This document shows positions 8,869 through 18,077 of a DNA stretch of 64,000 nucleotides, in pieces. Below the pieces are notes generated by a model. The model made no database searches, was not told the origin of the DNA, and worked only from the letters and a program-made list of their open reading frames with translations. Numbering within the stretch: the stretch's first letter is position 1; each line of letters opens with the position of its first letter. Source of the stretch: Acetobacteraceae bacterium (GTDB taxonomy: Bacteria > Pseudomonadota > Alphaproteobacteria > Acetobacterales > Acetobacteraceae). The DNA is taken from contig DNXO01000001.1 of assembly GCA_003506895.1 (NCBI GenBank), positions 1-64,000 of the forward strand. The letters run 5' to 3'. Position numbers and translations under genes: made by a program.

Positions 8869-10254
8869 CTACTCCGCCACGGCCGGCACCCCTTTCAGTT
8901 GGGCATCGATCTGTTCGATCGATCGGCCATTGGTTTCGATGCCGAAGAAGAAGTAAACCGCCCCCGCCATGACGAACCAGCTTGCCAGGTACAGGAAGGC
9001 CGGCTGGATCGCGTCCAACGTCGCTTCCGGTTTCACGACGTTGGAACTGCCAACCACCAGGGCCAGACCAAGCGGCCCGATGACCTTGCCGATGCCGCCG
9101 AAGCCGTACGCACTCCCCATGCCCGAGGTTCGCAGATGCGAGGGCCAAATCTCCGCCGCATAGGGGCCGACAACCGCGAAGCCGCCGTCCGCGAAGAAAA
9201 ACGCCACGATCAGCAGCAGCCAGAAAGCCGAAACGCCGAAGATCATCTCGCCATGATAAATGCCGGCCAGTGCGATGAACAAAGCCGCACCGAAGCCCAG
9301 TAGCCCACCGGCCTTGCGCCGGCCGGCCTTGTCGGAGAACCACGAAAACGAGAACCGCCCGATCACCCCGCCAACCGTCAGGCCAATCATCGCCTTGGAG
9401 GCCTCGGCCGGCGGGACATGCAGCACCAGCACGAACAAGGTTGGTGCCCACAGCGTAACGCCATACACGCCCGTCTGCGCGCCCAAGTTGCCCAGCCAGG
9501 AAACGAACAGGCTTCTCGGATACTTGAACAACTCCATAATGCTTGTTTTCACGACCACGCACTCGGCCGGCGTCGGGTCCGGCAGGTCTTTCGGGTCCAT
9601 CTCCAGCGCCCAGGCGAGCGACCTCTTGGCATCGGCGATACGCCCCTGGCGGACCAGCCAACGCGGCGATTCGGGCACCCACATGCGGACGACCAGCACC
9701 GCCAGCGCCGGCAGGACGCCCGCGGCGAACAGGCCGCGCCACCCGACCTCTGGCGCCAGATAGGCGCCGAACAGACTGCCGATCATCACGCCGATCGGGA
9801 TGAAGGCCGTCACCAGGCCGCCGATGAAGCCGCGTTTGCTGGCGGGCATGAACTCCTGCACCAGCGGCAGATCGACGCAGTACAGGCCGCCAACACCGAA
9901 GCCCACGACGGTGCGGAGAAGTGTCAGATAGATCCAGCCACCGTCAGGCGTAAAATACAGCGCGCCGGTCGCCAGGGAGAAATTAAGGATCGTCAGGTTA
10001 AACACCGGCCGGCGGCCAATCTTATCCGCCATCCAGCCCCAGAAAGCCGCGCCGAACATGGCGCCGATTCCCGACGAAAGCAGCACGATGGCCGACTGCA
10101 GGAAGGTCAGCTTCCACGGGCCGACCACGAAGGCCAGCACGAAGCCGATCAGGAAGTAGTCGAAGAACTCCAGCATATCGCCAAGGATGGCGGCGGCGAC
10201 GATGCGCTTCTGATTACGGGTCAATGACTGGCGCTGATCCAGGACCTCGAACAT
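8869..10254 (-). CDS. MFS transporter, organic acid type
   Basis: 461 residues from the ATG at 10254, chosen because AGGGGAGG lies 5 bp upstream. About 12 membrane segments; DMLEFFDYFLIGF in TM1, GWMADKIGRRPVF in loop 2-3, RTVVGFGVGGLYCVD in TM4, VPESPRWLVRQGR after TM6, and WFSDKAGRRKAGG in loop 8-9. This is the aromatic-acid/H+ symporter-like branch. It ends 6 bp from the convergent fahA stop. Substrate not predictable. Confidence 0.88.
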   Translation of the reverse strand: MFEVLDQRQSLTRNQKRIVAAAILGDMLEFFDYFLIGFVLAFVVGPWKLTFLQSAIVLLSSGIGAMFGAAFWGWMADKIGRRPVFNLTILNFSLATGALYFTPDGGWIYLTLLRTVVGFGVGGLYCVDLPLVQEFMPASKRGFIGGLVTAFIPIGVMIGSLFGAYLAPEVGWRGLFAAGVLPALAVLVVRMWVPESPRWLVRQGRIADAKRSLAWALEMDPKDLPDPTPAECVVVKTSIMELFKYPRSLFVSWLGNLGAQTGVYGVTLWAPTLFVLVLHVPPAEASKAMIGLTVGGVIGRFSFSWFSDKAGRRKAGGLLGFGAALFIALAGIYHGEMIFGVSAFWLLLIVAFFFADGGFAVVGPYAAEIWPSHLRTSGMGSAYGFGGIGKVIGPLGLALVVGSSNVVKPEATLDAIQPAFLYLASWFVMAGAVYFFFGIETNGRSIEQIDAQLKGVPAVAE

Positions 10255-10432
10255 GCATGCCTCCCCTTTGCATGGGCTCTTACTGGCCCGTTGTTTCTCC
10301 GCCCCGTCGTTTCTCTGCATGGGCGATTGCCGTCAGGCTGTCACATGTCAGGCGATACAGCCAGAGCGACACGGGTTTGCCTCCCCCCGTCCGCCCCCAT
10401 ATCCTTCGGCGAACCACACCAGAGAGTGCCCC

Positions 10433-11605
10433 ATGCCCGGCCCCCTTCAAGGCTACCGGATCATCGACCTGACCTCCATGATCTCCGGTCCGCTGGCGAC
10501 CATGATCCTGGCCGACCAGGGCGCCGATGTGATCAAGGTCGAAAACCCCGCGACCGGCGGCGATCACACGCGACTGGCGAACAACCGGCGCAACGGCTTT
10601 TCCGCCTCGTTCCTCAACAACAACCGGAACAAACGCTCGCTGGCCCTGGATCTGAAGCACCCCAAGGCCCGCGACGCGCTGCTGCGTCTGGTCAAGACCG
10701 CCGACGTGTTCGTGCAGAACTTTCGTCCCGGTGTCGCCGACCGCATGGGCCTGGGCGAAGCGGCGGTTCGCGCCGCGAAGCCCGACATCGTGTATGTCTC
10801 CATCAGCGGGTTTGGCGAAACCGGTCCGTATGCGCAGAAGCCGGTCTATGACCCGCTGATCCAGGCCGTGTCCGGCCTTGCCAGTATTCAGGCCGGCTCC
10901 GATACCGAAAGGCCCCGTCTGGTCCGCACGATCGTCCCCGACAAACTGACGGCCTACAATGCCGCCCAGGCGATCACCGCGGCCCTGCTGCACCGCGAGC
11001 GCACCGGCCAGGGCCAACACATCCAACTATCCATGCTGGACGCGATCGTCGCGTTTCTCTGGGCCTCCGACATGGGTAGCCAGACCTTCGTGGGCGAGGA
11101 CATCCCGCAACAGGAGGCAGCCAGCTTTATCGACCTGATCTACGAGACCGCCACCACACCAATCAGCGCCGCCGTGCAGTCCAACCATGAATGGCTCGCC
11201 CTCACCAAGGCCCTGGACAAGCCAGAATGGTTGGAAGACCCCCGGTTCAAGACCGTCGCGCTCCGCCAGCGCCATATCAACGACCGGCTGATGCTGACCC
11301 AGGAAGCGCTGCGGACGCGCTCCGCCGAGGAATGGCTGGAGCGTCTCACCAAAGCGGGCGTCCCGTGCGCCCCCGTCCTGACCCGCACGCAGATGATCTT
11401 CAACGAACAGGTCCAGGCCAACGGCATCGTCGTCGAAACCGACCATCCCGAAGCCGGGCGTATCCGCCAGGCCCGTCCCGCCGCCCGTTTCTCTGAAACC
11501 CAAGCGACCATCCGCCAGGGCGGCGCCGCGCTGGGGCAGCACACAAGCGAAATCCTCGCCGAGATCGGCTACACTGAAGAAGACCTGAAGGAAAACGCCG
11601 CATGA
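10433..11605 (+). CDS. CaiB/BaiF family CoA-transferase
   Basis: 390 residues from the ATG at 10433 (MPGPLQGYRIIDLTSM, the family's typical start). Family III CoA-transferases move CoA between carboxylic acids via an Asp-anhydride. Seen: LADQGADVIKVENP, NNNRNKRSLALDLKHP, VQNFRPGVADRMGLG, and catalytic Asp in PVYDPLIQAVSGL. The C-terminal GQHTSEILAEIGY is standard. It overlaps the next gene by 4 bp (ATGA), so co-translation with the GST is likely. Acid specificity cannot be read. Confidence 0.92.
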   Translation: MPGPLQGYRIIDLTSMISGPLATMILADQGADVIKVENPATGGDHTRLANNRRNGFSASFLNNNRNKRSLALDLKHPKARDALLRLVKTADVFVQNFRPGVADRMGLGEAAVRAAKPDIVYVSISGFGETGPYAQKPVYDPLIQAVSGLASIQAGSDTERPRLVRTIVPDKLTAYNAAQAITAALLHRERTGQGQHIQLSMLDAIVAFLWASDMGSQTFVGEDIPQQEAASFIDLIYETATTPISAAVQSNHEWLALTKALDKPEWLEDPRFKTVALRQRHINDRLMLTQEALRTRSAEEWLERLTKAGVPCAPVLTRTQMIFNEQVQANGIVVETDHPEAGRIRQARPAARFSETQATIRQGGAALGQHTSEILAEIGYTEEDLKENAA

Positions 11606-12306
11606 TCGATTTCTATTACTGGCCCACGCCGAATGGCTGGAAGATCTCCATCATGCTGGAGGAAACCGGCCTTCCCTATGCCCTGAAGCCGGTCAACATC
11701 GGGGCCGGCGATCAGTTCAAGCCTGAATTCCTGGCGATCAGCCCCAATGCCCGCATGCCGGCGATCATGGATCACGACACGCCGGACGGCCCGATGCCAA
11801 TTTTCGAATCCGGCCCGATCCTGCTGCATCTCGCGGAGAAATCAGGCCGGTTCATGCCGAAAACCGCGATCGGCCGGAAGGAATGCCTGGAGTGGCTGTT
11901 CTGGCAGGTCGGCAACCTCGGCCCCATGGCCGGCCAACTCAGCCATTTCGTGAACTATGCCAAGAGCGTGCAGGCGGGCGACCACGAATACGCCCACAAG
12001 CGCTATGCCGGCGAATACAATCGTTGCCTGGGCGTTCTGGAGCGCCGGCTGCAAGGCAGGGACTACATCCTTGACGACTACTCCATCGCCGACATGATTT
12101 CCTGGCCCTGGGTCCTGATCGCCAAGCCACTCGGTCAACCGCTGGATGATTTCCCGAACGTATCCGCGTGGCGAGACCGGATCAAATCCCGCCCCGCCGT
12201 GCAACGCGGCGTGGACCTGGGCAAGGACATGCGGCGCACCGGCCAGCACACCGAGGAATCACGCAAAATCCTGTTCGGTCAAACAGCAAAGTCGCTCGCC
12301 GGATAA
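11602..12306 (+). CDS. Glutathione S-transferase, nu-class (YfcG/YghU)-like
   Basis: 234 residues. N-terminal thioredoxin-like domain DFYYWPTPNGWKISIMLEE, with the TPNGWK start shared by YfcG/YghU-type proteins, the cis-Pro region ARMPAIMDHD, and the glutathione-binding ESGPILLHLAEKSG. The C-terminal all-helical domain includes YSIADMISWPW. Enzymes of this class are disulfide-bond reductases or peroxidases with glutathione. Translationally coupled to the CoA-transferase. It could instead isomerise a ring-fission product, but it lacks the maleylacetoacetate-isomerase SSCS-type start. Confidence 0.88.
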   Translation: MIDFYYWPTPNGWKISIMLEETGLPYALKPVNIGAGDQFKPEFLAISPNARMPAIMDHDTPDGPMPIFESGPILLHLAEKSGRFMPKTAIGRKECLEWLFWQVGNLGPMAGQLSHFVNYAKSVQAGDHEYAHKRYAGEYNRCLGVLERRLQGRDYILDDYSIADMISWPWVLIAKPLGQPLDDFPNVSAWRDRIKSRPAVQRGVDLGKDMRRTGQHTEESRKILFGQTAKSLAG

Positions 12307-12332
12307 AAACGGAGGCGGCGAGGGAAAGCGTA

Positions 12333-12584
12333 CTATTTCTTCTCGTCGCTCCACGGCGGCGCCCCCAGATCCAGATGCTTCTCGGGTACCGCCGCACCGG
12401 TCGCGGCACCGACGCCGCCACCGATCAGTGCGCCAACCCCGGCTCCAACCGGGCCGCCCACTAATCCGATGACCGCCCCGGTCCCGGCACCGGTCGCGGC
12501 GCCTCCGCTGGCGCGATCACCCGTGGAGCTGCCGCATCCGCTCAGGCTACCCAATAACAGCAACAGTAAAGGAAAGTAACGCAT
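12333..12584 (-). CDS. Small glycine-zipper lipoprotein
   Basis: 83 residues from the ATG at 12584. A short lipoprotein signal peptide (RYFPLLLLLLGSLSGC, lipobox LSGC) is followed by GSSTGDRASGG and a glycine-zipper stretch (GAGTGAVIGLVGGPVGAGVGALIGGGVGAA in two overlapping GxxxG runs), then LDLGAPPWSDEKK. Such proteins sit in the envelope and may insert into the outer membrane. An upstream in-frame Met at 12635 would put the lipobox too far in. Function unknown. Confidence 0.75.
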   Translation of the reverse strand: MRYFPLLLLLLGSLSGCGSSTGDRASGGAATGAGTGAVIGLVGGPVGAGVGALIGGGVGAATGAAVPEKHLDLGAPPWSDEKK

Positions 12585-12846
12585 CTGATTCCAACTCGCG
12601 GAAAAGAGACACCCTCCGATTCGAGGACGCTCCATTCAGTGACCGGAACCGTCGAAACGCAAGACACGGATCGGTTGGCCATGTGGTGTGTGGCCGGCTG
12701 GCCGGCCTGGCTGTTATCGCGCCAGGCTGGAGCGCCCATATTCACGTCCTTCGGTTTGGCCGAAGCGGCCGCGCCCGGACGGAAAAGCAGGGACGGTGGC
12801 AGCGTCGGCCACCCGAACCCGGACGATCGAGCAAGGCCGCGATAAA

Positions 12847-13356
12847 TTAGCGATAGTATCCGGGCGGCGGCGGGTAACCCGTCGCTGGAGACGGCGCATA
12901 GGCCGGCGGAGCATATCCGGGCGGCGGGGCCTGCTGATATCCTGGCACCTGGTTACCACGGGAATACATGCACTGCGTGTAAGCCAGGTCATACCGCTGC
13001 TGCAGGCTGTATTGCGTTTGCTGCCCTCCGCCAGCCCCGACAGCCGTACCGCCAAGAGCGCCGACACCGGCACCCACCGCGGCACCACGCCCGCCCCCCA
13101 ATGCCGCACCCAGACCAGCGCCTAGCAACGTACCCACGACCGCGGTGCCGACCTGTTGGGTGTTCGACTGCTCCGCGCCGCCGCGGACCTGATCCCCTGC
13201 GAACTGCTTGCAGATCGCCTGATCGCCCTGGAACACGTCAAAAGGCTTGTTGGGTGCGGGCATCACCGCGACGGTCGGTCCCATCGGTTCGCTTGCGCAG
13301 GCGCTCAGCAGCAGGACTGGCACCAGCAAGGCTGTGGAAAATCGAATTGATCGCAT
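12847..13356 (-). CDS. Glycine-zipper lipoprotein with Pro/Tyr-rich tail
   Basis: 169 residues. Lipoprotein signal peptide with lipobox LLSAC (Cys near 20), a short conserved region with CKQFAGDQV, a glycine-zipper segment (VVGTLLGAGLGAALGGG and onward, about 72-108), a small helix with CMYSRGNQV and a Pro-Tyr-Ala-rich tail ending PPPGYYR. Similar Rickettsia 17-kDa-like and glycine-zipper 2TM proteins are outer-membrane associated. Preceded by an AT-richer stretch that could hold the promoter. Distinct from the smaller zipper lipoprotein at 12333, but both lie together on the minus strand. Confidence 0.82.
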   Translation of the reverse strand: MRSIRFSTALLVPVLLLSACASEPMGPTVAVMPAPNKPFDVFQGDQAICKQFAGDQVRGGAEQSNTQQVGTAVVGTLLGAGLGAALGGGRGAAVGAGVGALGGTAVGAGGGQQTQYSLQQRYDLAYTQCMYSRGNQVPGYQQAPPPGYAPPAYAPSPATGYPPPPGYYR

Positions 13357-13458
13357 GCAAAAGGTCCTTAGATCTCGACGGTCGTAACGGCCGGTTCATT
13401 ATTGATCAGATGAATCCAAGTCAAAATATGGTTTGCGACTTTCCGTATTGTAACAAAT

Positions 13459-14508
13459 CTACACGGTCCACGATTCCGCACCCTGCGCGGTCAGGTGTAC
13501 CCCGCTCGCGGTGCCGCCGGCGTCGTTCAAAGCCCGGACGACGCCGATCCGCCGATCCGGCGGCACGATGAACATCATGAATCCGCCGCCCCCGGCCCCC
13601 GAGACCTTCCCGCCGATCGCCCCGTTGGCGAACGCCAGATCATAAAGAGACTCGATCCTCCCGGTGCTGATGCCCGAAGCGGTCCGCTTCTTTGCTTCCC
13701 ACGACCGGTTCAAAATCGAGGCCATGCGCGGAATTTCGCCGCGCAGCAGCGCCTCTTTCATTTCCACCGCATCGCGCTTCAGTTGATGCAGACTATCCAT
13801 GACATTACCATCGTACGTGCCGGCCATGCCGCGCTGCTGCTCGACGATGATCTCCTCCGACCGGCGGCTGACACCGGTGAAGCAGACGACCATCGAGGTC
13901 TCCAACTCGTTCAGCACCGACGGCGCCACCCGCAGCGGATTGACGATCACCCGGTCGCCCGCATGGAACTCGATGAAGTTCGTGCCCCCGAATGTCGCCG
14001 CGTACTGGTCTTGTTTGCCGCCCGCCAGCCCCAGGTCGATCCGCTCGATCTCAAAGGCCAGATGCGCGACATCGTATGGGCCGAGGGGCGCGGCCAGCAG
14101 TGCCGTGAACGCCTCCACCAGCGCCACCACCAGCGCCGAGGACGACCCCAACCCCGATCCGGGCGGCGCATCGACATAGGACGTGACCCGCATAGGGGCG
14201 ACTTTTCTATCGCCGAACTGCGTCAGCATGCGCCTCGCCACCCCGGCATGCAGCCCCAGCCGGCCACCGCACAGGGCCTCCAGATCGGGCGGAAACGATT
14301 CCTCGATCTCGACGTCCGGCGCCACGAAATGCACCAGACCGTCATTGGACGGCTCGATGAAGGCGTACGCGTAGCGGTCGATCGTGGTGTTCAGCACCGC
14401 GCCGCCATATTCGTCGCAATACGGGCTAAGATCGGTGCCGCCGCCGGCCAGGCCCAGGCGCAGCGGCACGCGGGCGCGAATGGTAGCTTGCCGGGACCGC
14501 AACGGCAT
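13459..14508 (-). CDS. hddA: D-glycero-alpha-D-manno-heptose 7-phosphate 1-kinase (GHMP kinase)
   Basis: 349 residues. GHMP-kinase ATP loop PPGSGLGSSSA (residues 115-125), N-terminal RVPLRLGLAGGGTDLSPY that marks the HddA branch, LGLAGGKQDQYAATFGG (about 179-195) and the C-terminal VSGAGGGGFMMF. HddA phosphorylates heptose 7-phosphate at C1 in GDP-D-alpha-D-heptose synthesis. Last gene of a three-gene operon with the HddC-GmhB fusion 15 bp upstream. The isomerase GmhA, needed at the start, is not in the window. Confidence 0.92.
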   Translation of the reverse strand: MPLRSRQATIRARVPLRLGLAGGGTDLSPYCDEYGGAVLNTTIDRYAYAFIEPSNDGLVHFVAPDVEIEESFPPDLEALCGGRLGLHAGVARRMLTQFGDRKVAPMRVTSYVDAPPGSGLGSSSALVVALVEAFTALLAAPLGPYDVAHLAFEIERIDLGLAGGKQDQYAATFGGTNFIEFHAGDRVIVNPLRVAPSVLNELETSMVVCFTGVSRRSEEIIVEQQRGMAGTYDGNVMDSLHQLKRDAVEMKEALLRGEIPRMASILNRSWEAKKRTASGISTGRIESLYDLAFANGAIGGKVSGAGGGGFMMFIVPPDRRIGVVRALNDAGGTASGVHLTAQGAESWTV

Positions 14509-14523
14509 CTCCTGAAAACGTGA

Positions 14524-15747
14524 TCAGGCGCGCTTATCCAGGATCGGCCGCACGAATGAAAGCAGATTCCCACCCCGGAACAAGTGCCCGGCCACGCCAG
14601 CCGCCGCCGCCGCCTGCATGTCGGATTCCTGATCCCCGACCATCACAGCCCGAGCAGGATTGATTTCCCAGGCCTCGATCAGGTCCAACAGCATTCCGGG
14701 CAGCGGCTTTCGCCAGGGATGGCGCTGGCGGTAGGTCTCGATCGTCCCGTCCGGATGATACGGGCAATATCTGGCATCGTCGATCGTACCGCCCGCCGCC
14801 CTGGCTTCATCGCCGATCCAGTCCAGCAGATCGTGCACCGCCGCCTCGTCATAGTAACCGCGCGCCACGCCGGACTGGTTGGTGACGATGAACACATGCC
14901 AGCCGGATGCCGTCGCATACCGGATCGCCTCCAACGCGCCATCCACCCATTCGAATCGGTCGCGGGAGCCGACATAGCCATGATCGACGTTGATCACGCC
15001 GTCACGGTCCAGGAACAGCGCCTTGCGCCGCAGCAGCGCCGGAATCTCGGCCTGCGCCCGGGCGAAGTCGTCCGGCACGCCGATATCCCGGAAATAGCCA
15101 TCTCCCAATGTCCCGCGCAGACGGCCAGCAGCCGCCAGGGCCGGCATGACATCGGCCTCCAGCGAACACGCCGGCCGCAGGTGATCCACCAGCGATCGGT
15201 CGAACAGATAAACCCCGCCATTGATCGTGCCGCCCGTCCCAGCCGGCGGCCGTTCCCGAAACGCCGACACAACGCCGTCCGCGAAATCGACCACCCCATA
15301 CCGCGAGGCATCTTCCAGCCGCCGCAACACGATCCGCCCGGTCACATCCGGCCCGTCCCGCACCCCGTCCGCGAGCAAATTCGCCAGATTGCAGTCGAAC
15401 AGCGAATCGCCGTTACACAGCAGGAACCGCTCCGCCAGACGATCGCGGGCATGATACACCGCCCCGCCGGTGCCCGCCCGGATCGGTTCCTCCGACAGCG
15501 TAACCCTGGCGGGCCGGGGCAGAGCGGCCTGGATATCAGCGGCGGCTTTCTCGATCTCGGCCGACAAGTGCCCGGTCAACAGCAGGAAATCGGTCACCCC
15601 AAACCGGACGAACTCCCGCAGCAGCCAGCCCAGGAACGGCCGGTCGCCGCAGGGCAGGATCGGCTTCGGCGTGCTCGCCGTCAGCGCGCCCAGGCGCGTG
15701 CCCAACCCGCCGACCAGAACCGCGCACTGCGTGACCGTGGCCTTCAC
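14524..15747 (-). CDS. hddC-gmhB: Fused heptose-1-phosphate guanylyltransferase / heptose-1,7-bisphosphate phosphatase
   Basis: 407 residues with two enzymes in one chain. Residues 1-232: nucleotidyltransferase (VLVGGLGTRLG at 11-20, PKPILP, CNGDSLFD with metal Asp near 114, INGGVYLFD). Residues 240-407: HAD phosphatase (LFLDRDGVIN with D247/D249, VTNQSGVARG, WRKPLPGM, GDQESDMQAA). Together they catalyse the last two steps to GDP-heptose. The GmhB zinc loop keeps C328 and H331 but the second CxC pair is replaced by HPW, so zinc is probably absent. Overlaps the upstream gene by 4 bp. Confidence 0.9.
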   Translation of the reverse strand: MKATVTQCAVLVGGLGTRLGALTASTPKPILPCGDRPFLGWLLREFVRFGVTDFLLLTGHLSAEIEKAAADIQAALPRPARVTLSEEPIRAGTGGAVYHARDRLAERFLLCNGDSLFDCNLANLLADGVRDGPDVTGRIVLRRLEDASRYGVVDFADGVVSAFRERPPAGTGGTINGGVYLFDRSLVDHLRPACSLEADVMPALAAAGRLRGTLGDGYFRDIGVPDDFARAQAEIPALLRRKALFLDRDGVINVDHGYVGSRDRFEWVDGALEAIRYATASGWHVFIVTNQSGVARGYYDEAAVHDLLDWIGDEARAAGGTIDDARYCPYHPDGTIETYRQRHPWRKPLPGMLLDLIEAWEINPARAVMVGDQESDMQAAAAAGVAGHLFRGGNLLSFVRPILDKRA

Positions 15748-17054
15748 TGCGCGGCCTCGGCTTCGGCGGCCGGCTCCCGTCCGGCCAGAACCTTGTCCAC
15801 CCGGCGCCCGTCCATTTCCAGCACTTCAAACCGCCAGCCGCCGAACACGATCCGGTCCCCGACCCTGGGAACCCGGCGCAACAGCGCCAACAACAGCCCA
15901 GCCAGGGTGTGGTAGCTGCCCTCCGCCGGCAGGTCCGGCAAACTCAACCGAGCCTTCAGTTCATCGACGGGGGTCATTCCGTCCAGCGTCATGGTGCCGT
16001 CGCCCTCCGGCCCGGGCACCCCCTCCTGATGCTCTGCCCCCGACCCGTCGCCGACGATCGCCTGAAGCACGTCCGCGGCCGTCACCACGCCCTCGAAACT
16101 GCCGTATTCGTCCATCACCAGCGCCAGGCCCAGCGAGTCGGACTTCAGCCGCTCCAGCGCATCCAGCGCGCTGATCGCATCCGGCACGATCATCGGCTGC
16201 TTCAGGCTTGCACTGACCGACAACTCCCCGCCGCTCAATATCCGGTCCAGCAGGTCCTTCGCCTGCACCACCCCCACGACGTTGTCGATCGACCGGTCGC
16301 ACACCACGAAACGCGAGTGCGGCGCCGCCTTCAACGCCGCGGCGATGGCCTTGGCCGGATGGGTCCGGTCGATCCACGCCAGTTCCGTCCGGGGAGTCAT
16401 GATCGCCCGCACCGGCTTGTCCGCCAACCGGAGGACACGCTCGATCATGTCGCGCTCTTCCATTTCCAGCACGCCGGTCTGCGCGCCCTCGATCAGCAGC
16501 GCCTTCAGTTCCTCTTCCGTGACCGACTGCCGTGACCCTCGGTGCAATCCGAACAGGCGCAGGACAAACCCCGAGGACACGCCCAGCAGCCAGACCGCGG
16601 GCGCACCAAGGCGCGACAGGATCGCAATCGGTCCCGCGACACGGATCGCCATCAGCTCTGGCGCCCGTAGCGCGAGTTGCTTCGGCACCAACTCCCCAAG
16701 AACCAGCGTCAGATAGGTCGTGACGATCACCACGGCGGTCAGCGCGATGGTCTCCGCCCACTCGGTCAGCGCGGGGATCGTCATCAGCCACGCCTGCAGG
16801 TGCGAGGCGATCCGGGCGCCGCCGAACACACCGGTCAACACGCTGACCAGCGTGATCCCGACCTGCACGGTCGGCAGGAACCGCTGCGGGTCGTCCGACA
16901 GCACACGCGCCGCCGCCGCCCCTTGCACACCCTTCCGCTCCAGCACCGCCAACCGGGCCCGGCGCACCGAAACCAACGCCAGTTCGCTGAGCGAGAACAG
17001 CCCGTTCAACAGGATCAGCAATAATATGACGAGGACTTCGAGACCGATGGTCAT
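15744..17054 (-). CDS. CNNM/CorC-like membrane protein (DUF21-CBS-CorC_HlyC)
   Basis: 436 residues: an N-terminal DUF21 domain with 3-4 membrane helices (LVILLLILLNGLFSLSELALVSVRR; ITLVSVLTGVFGG; VIVTTYLTLVLGELVPK), a CBS pair (VRAIMTPRTELAWID; LKQPMIVPDAISALDAL), and a C-terminal CorC_HlyC domain (VDELKARLSLPDLP...GDRIVFGGWRFEVLEMDGRRVDKV). The family is linked to Mg/Co transport; older annotation says hemolysin. First gene of the operon with hddC-gmhB and hddA; no obvious link to heptose synthesis beyond sharing the envelope. Confidence 0.92.
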   Translation of the reverse strand: MTIGLEVLVILLLILLNGLFSLSELALVSVRRARLAVLERKGVQGAAAARVLSDDPQRFLPTVQVGITLVSVLTGVFGGARIASHLQAWLMTIPALTEWAETIALTAVVIVTTYLTLVLGELVPKQLALRAPELMAIRVAGPIAILSRLGAPAVWLLGVSSGFVLRLFGLHRGSRQSVTEEELKALLIEGAQTGVLEMEERDMIERVLRLADKPVRAIMTPRTELAWIDRTHPAKAIAAALKAAPHSRFVVCDRSIDNVVGVVQAKDLLDRILSGGELSVSASLKQPMIVPDAISALDALERLKSDSLGLALVMDEYGSFEGVVTAADVLQAIVGDGSGAEHQEGVPGPEGDGTMTLDGMTPVDELKARLSLPDLPAEGSYHTLAGLLLALLRRVPRVGDRIVFGGWRFEVLEMDGRRVDKVLAGREPAAEAEAAQ

Positions 17055-17151
17055 AGGGCTTCCGGATGGATCAACGCGATTTGTATCTCTCTATCATAAC
17101 TCCACCATGATCATGAGGGGTTGAGACAAGGTTCTAGTCAGCGGAGTCAAA

Positions 17152-17610
17152 ATGCCAGTCATCGCCATCCTCCTCACATTGCTCGGTCTGGTGCCATTGG
17201 TTCTCTTCGCCTTTGGCGCGGTTGGGCACATTCCCGGTTCGGCGGAGCGTATGCTCGTCGGGTTGATCGACTATGCCGCCCTGGTCCTGGGTTTTGCCGG
17301 CGGAGTCCATTGGGGCCTGGGATTGCTGCCCGGAGCGGCACGCCCGAATCTGCGGTTTGCCGCCGGAGTCCTTCCACTGATCGTCGCCTGGGTCGCGCTG
17401 GTTTTGGCGCAGATGCTGTCTCCGTGGGTGGCACTCGCGGTGCTGATCGCCGGCTACCTTGCGACGGTGCTGACCGAACATCGCGCATCGCAACGCTTCC
17501 TGGTGCCGATGCCCTATGTCTGGACCCGCTGGGGGTTCACCTTCGTCGCCGTGGTAATGATGGTGATGGTTCTGGTCCTGCGGGGAGTCGGTCAGACCAT
17601 TGTATTCTAA
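17152..17610 (+). CDS. DUF3429 family membrane protein
   Basis: 152 residues with five likely membrane segments (IAILLTLLGLVPLVLFAFGAV; LIDYAALVLGFAGGVHWGLGL; LPLIVAWVALVLA; VALAVLIAGYLATVL; WGFTFVAVVMMVMVLVL). The GFAGGVHWG segment and the RFLVPMPYVWTRWGFT stretch fit the DUF3429 family, function unknown. Starts 97 bp from the divergent CorC-like gene. Confidence 0.85.
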   Translation: MPVIAILLTLLGLVPLVLFAFGAVGHIPGSAERMLVGLIDYAALVLGFAGGVHWGLGLLPGAARPNLRFAAGVLPLIVAWVALVLAQMLSPWVALAVLIAGYLATVLTEHRASQRFLVPMPYVWTRWGFTFVAVVMMVMVLVLRGVGQTIVF

Positions 17611-17680
17611 CAACTTCTGGCATTATTGGGACGTTTATGATTTATTAACCACTGCCTAATTTTTGACCGGAGTGCCTGCA

Positions 17681-18013
17681 ATGACTCGTCCGACCGCCTT
17701 ACCTTCCGATCTCACGGAGCGGCCGACGGCGGCGATCATCCCGTTCCCGGCTCGTGCGCAACCCGCCAAACCGAACGCCGAGGACCGTCTCGCCAAGGCC
17801 CTGGACTCGCTCAACGCCGCGATGTCCGACCAGCGCGCCGCTGTTGCCGCCTGGCGTTCGGTCCTGGGGGAACTGAAAGCCACCACGTCCGGCCTGGACG
17901 AAAGCCTTCATCGCTACCGCGCCAATCTGCGCGCCCTCAGCACCAGCGTGTCGTCGTTGCACGCGAAGGCGAAGGCGTTGGAAGCGTGGGCGGACAGCGC
18001 GGCGGCGGAGTAG
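17681..18013 (+). CDS. Hypothetical protein, helical, 110 residues
   Basis: Unrecognised. ATG at 17681 chosen: GGAG lies 8 bp upstream; a TTG at 17663 is in frame but lacks a site. The N-terminal third is Pro/Arg-rich and disordered (TRPTALPSDLTERPTAAIIPFPARAQP); the rest is Ala-rich helix with possible coiled coil (LAKALDSLNAAMSDQRAAVAAW; LHRYRANLRALSTSVSSLHAKAKALEAWAD). No signal or membrane segment. Upstream of eda-kdgK by 64 bp. Confidence 0.7.
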   Translation: MTRPTALPSDLTERPTAAIIPFPARAQPAKPNAEDRLAKALDSLNAAMSDQRAAVAAWRSVLGELKATTSGLDESLHRYRANLRALSTSVSSLHAKAKALEAWADSAAAE

Positions 18014-18077
18014 CGACAGTACCCTTGCGCACCGCCCTCCGGTGCTGCTTCGTTGCACCCCGGAGGGAGCCCCCAAC

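Noticed and set aside
12639..12845. Possible small plus-strand gene in the gap between the two glycine-zipper lipoproteins
   Set aside because: No ribosome site, no recognisable features, overlaps upstream region of the small lipoprotein.
13495..14523. 342-residue plus frame
   Set aside because: Antisense to hddA; Arg/His/Gln-rich shadow.
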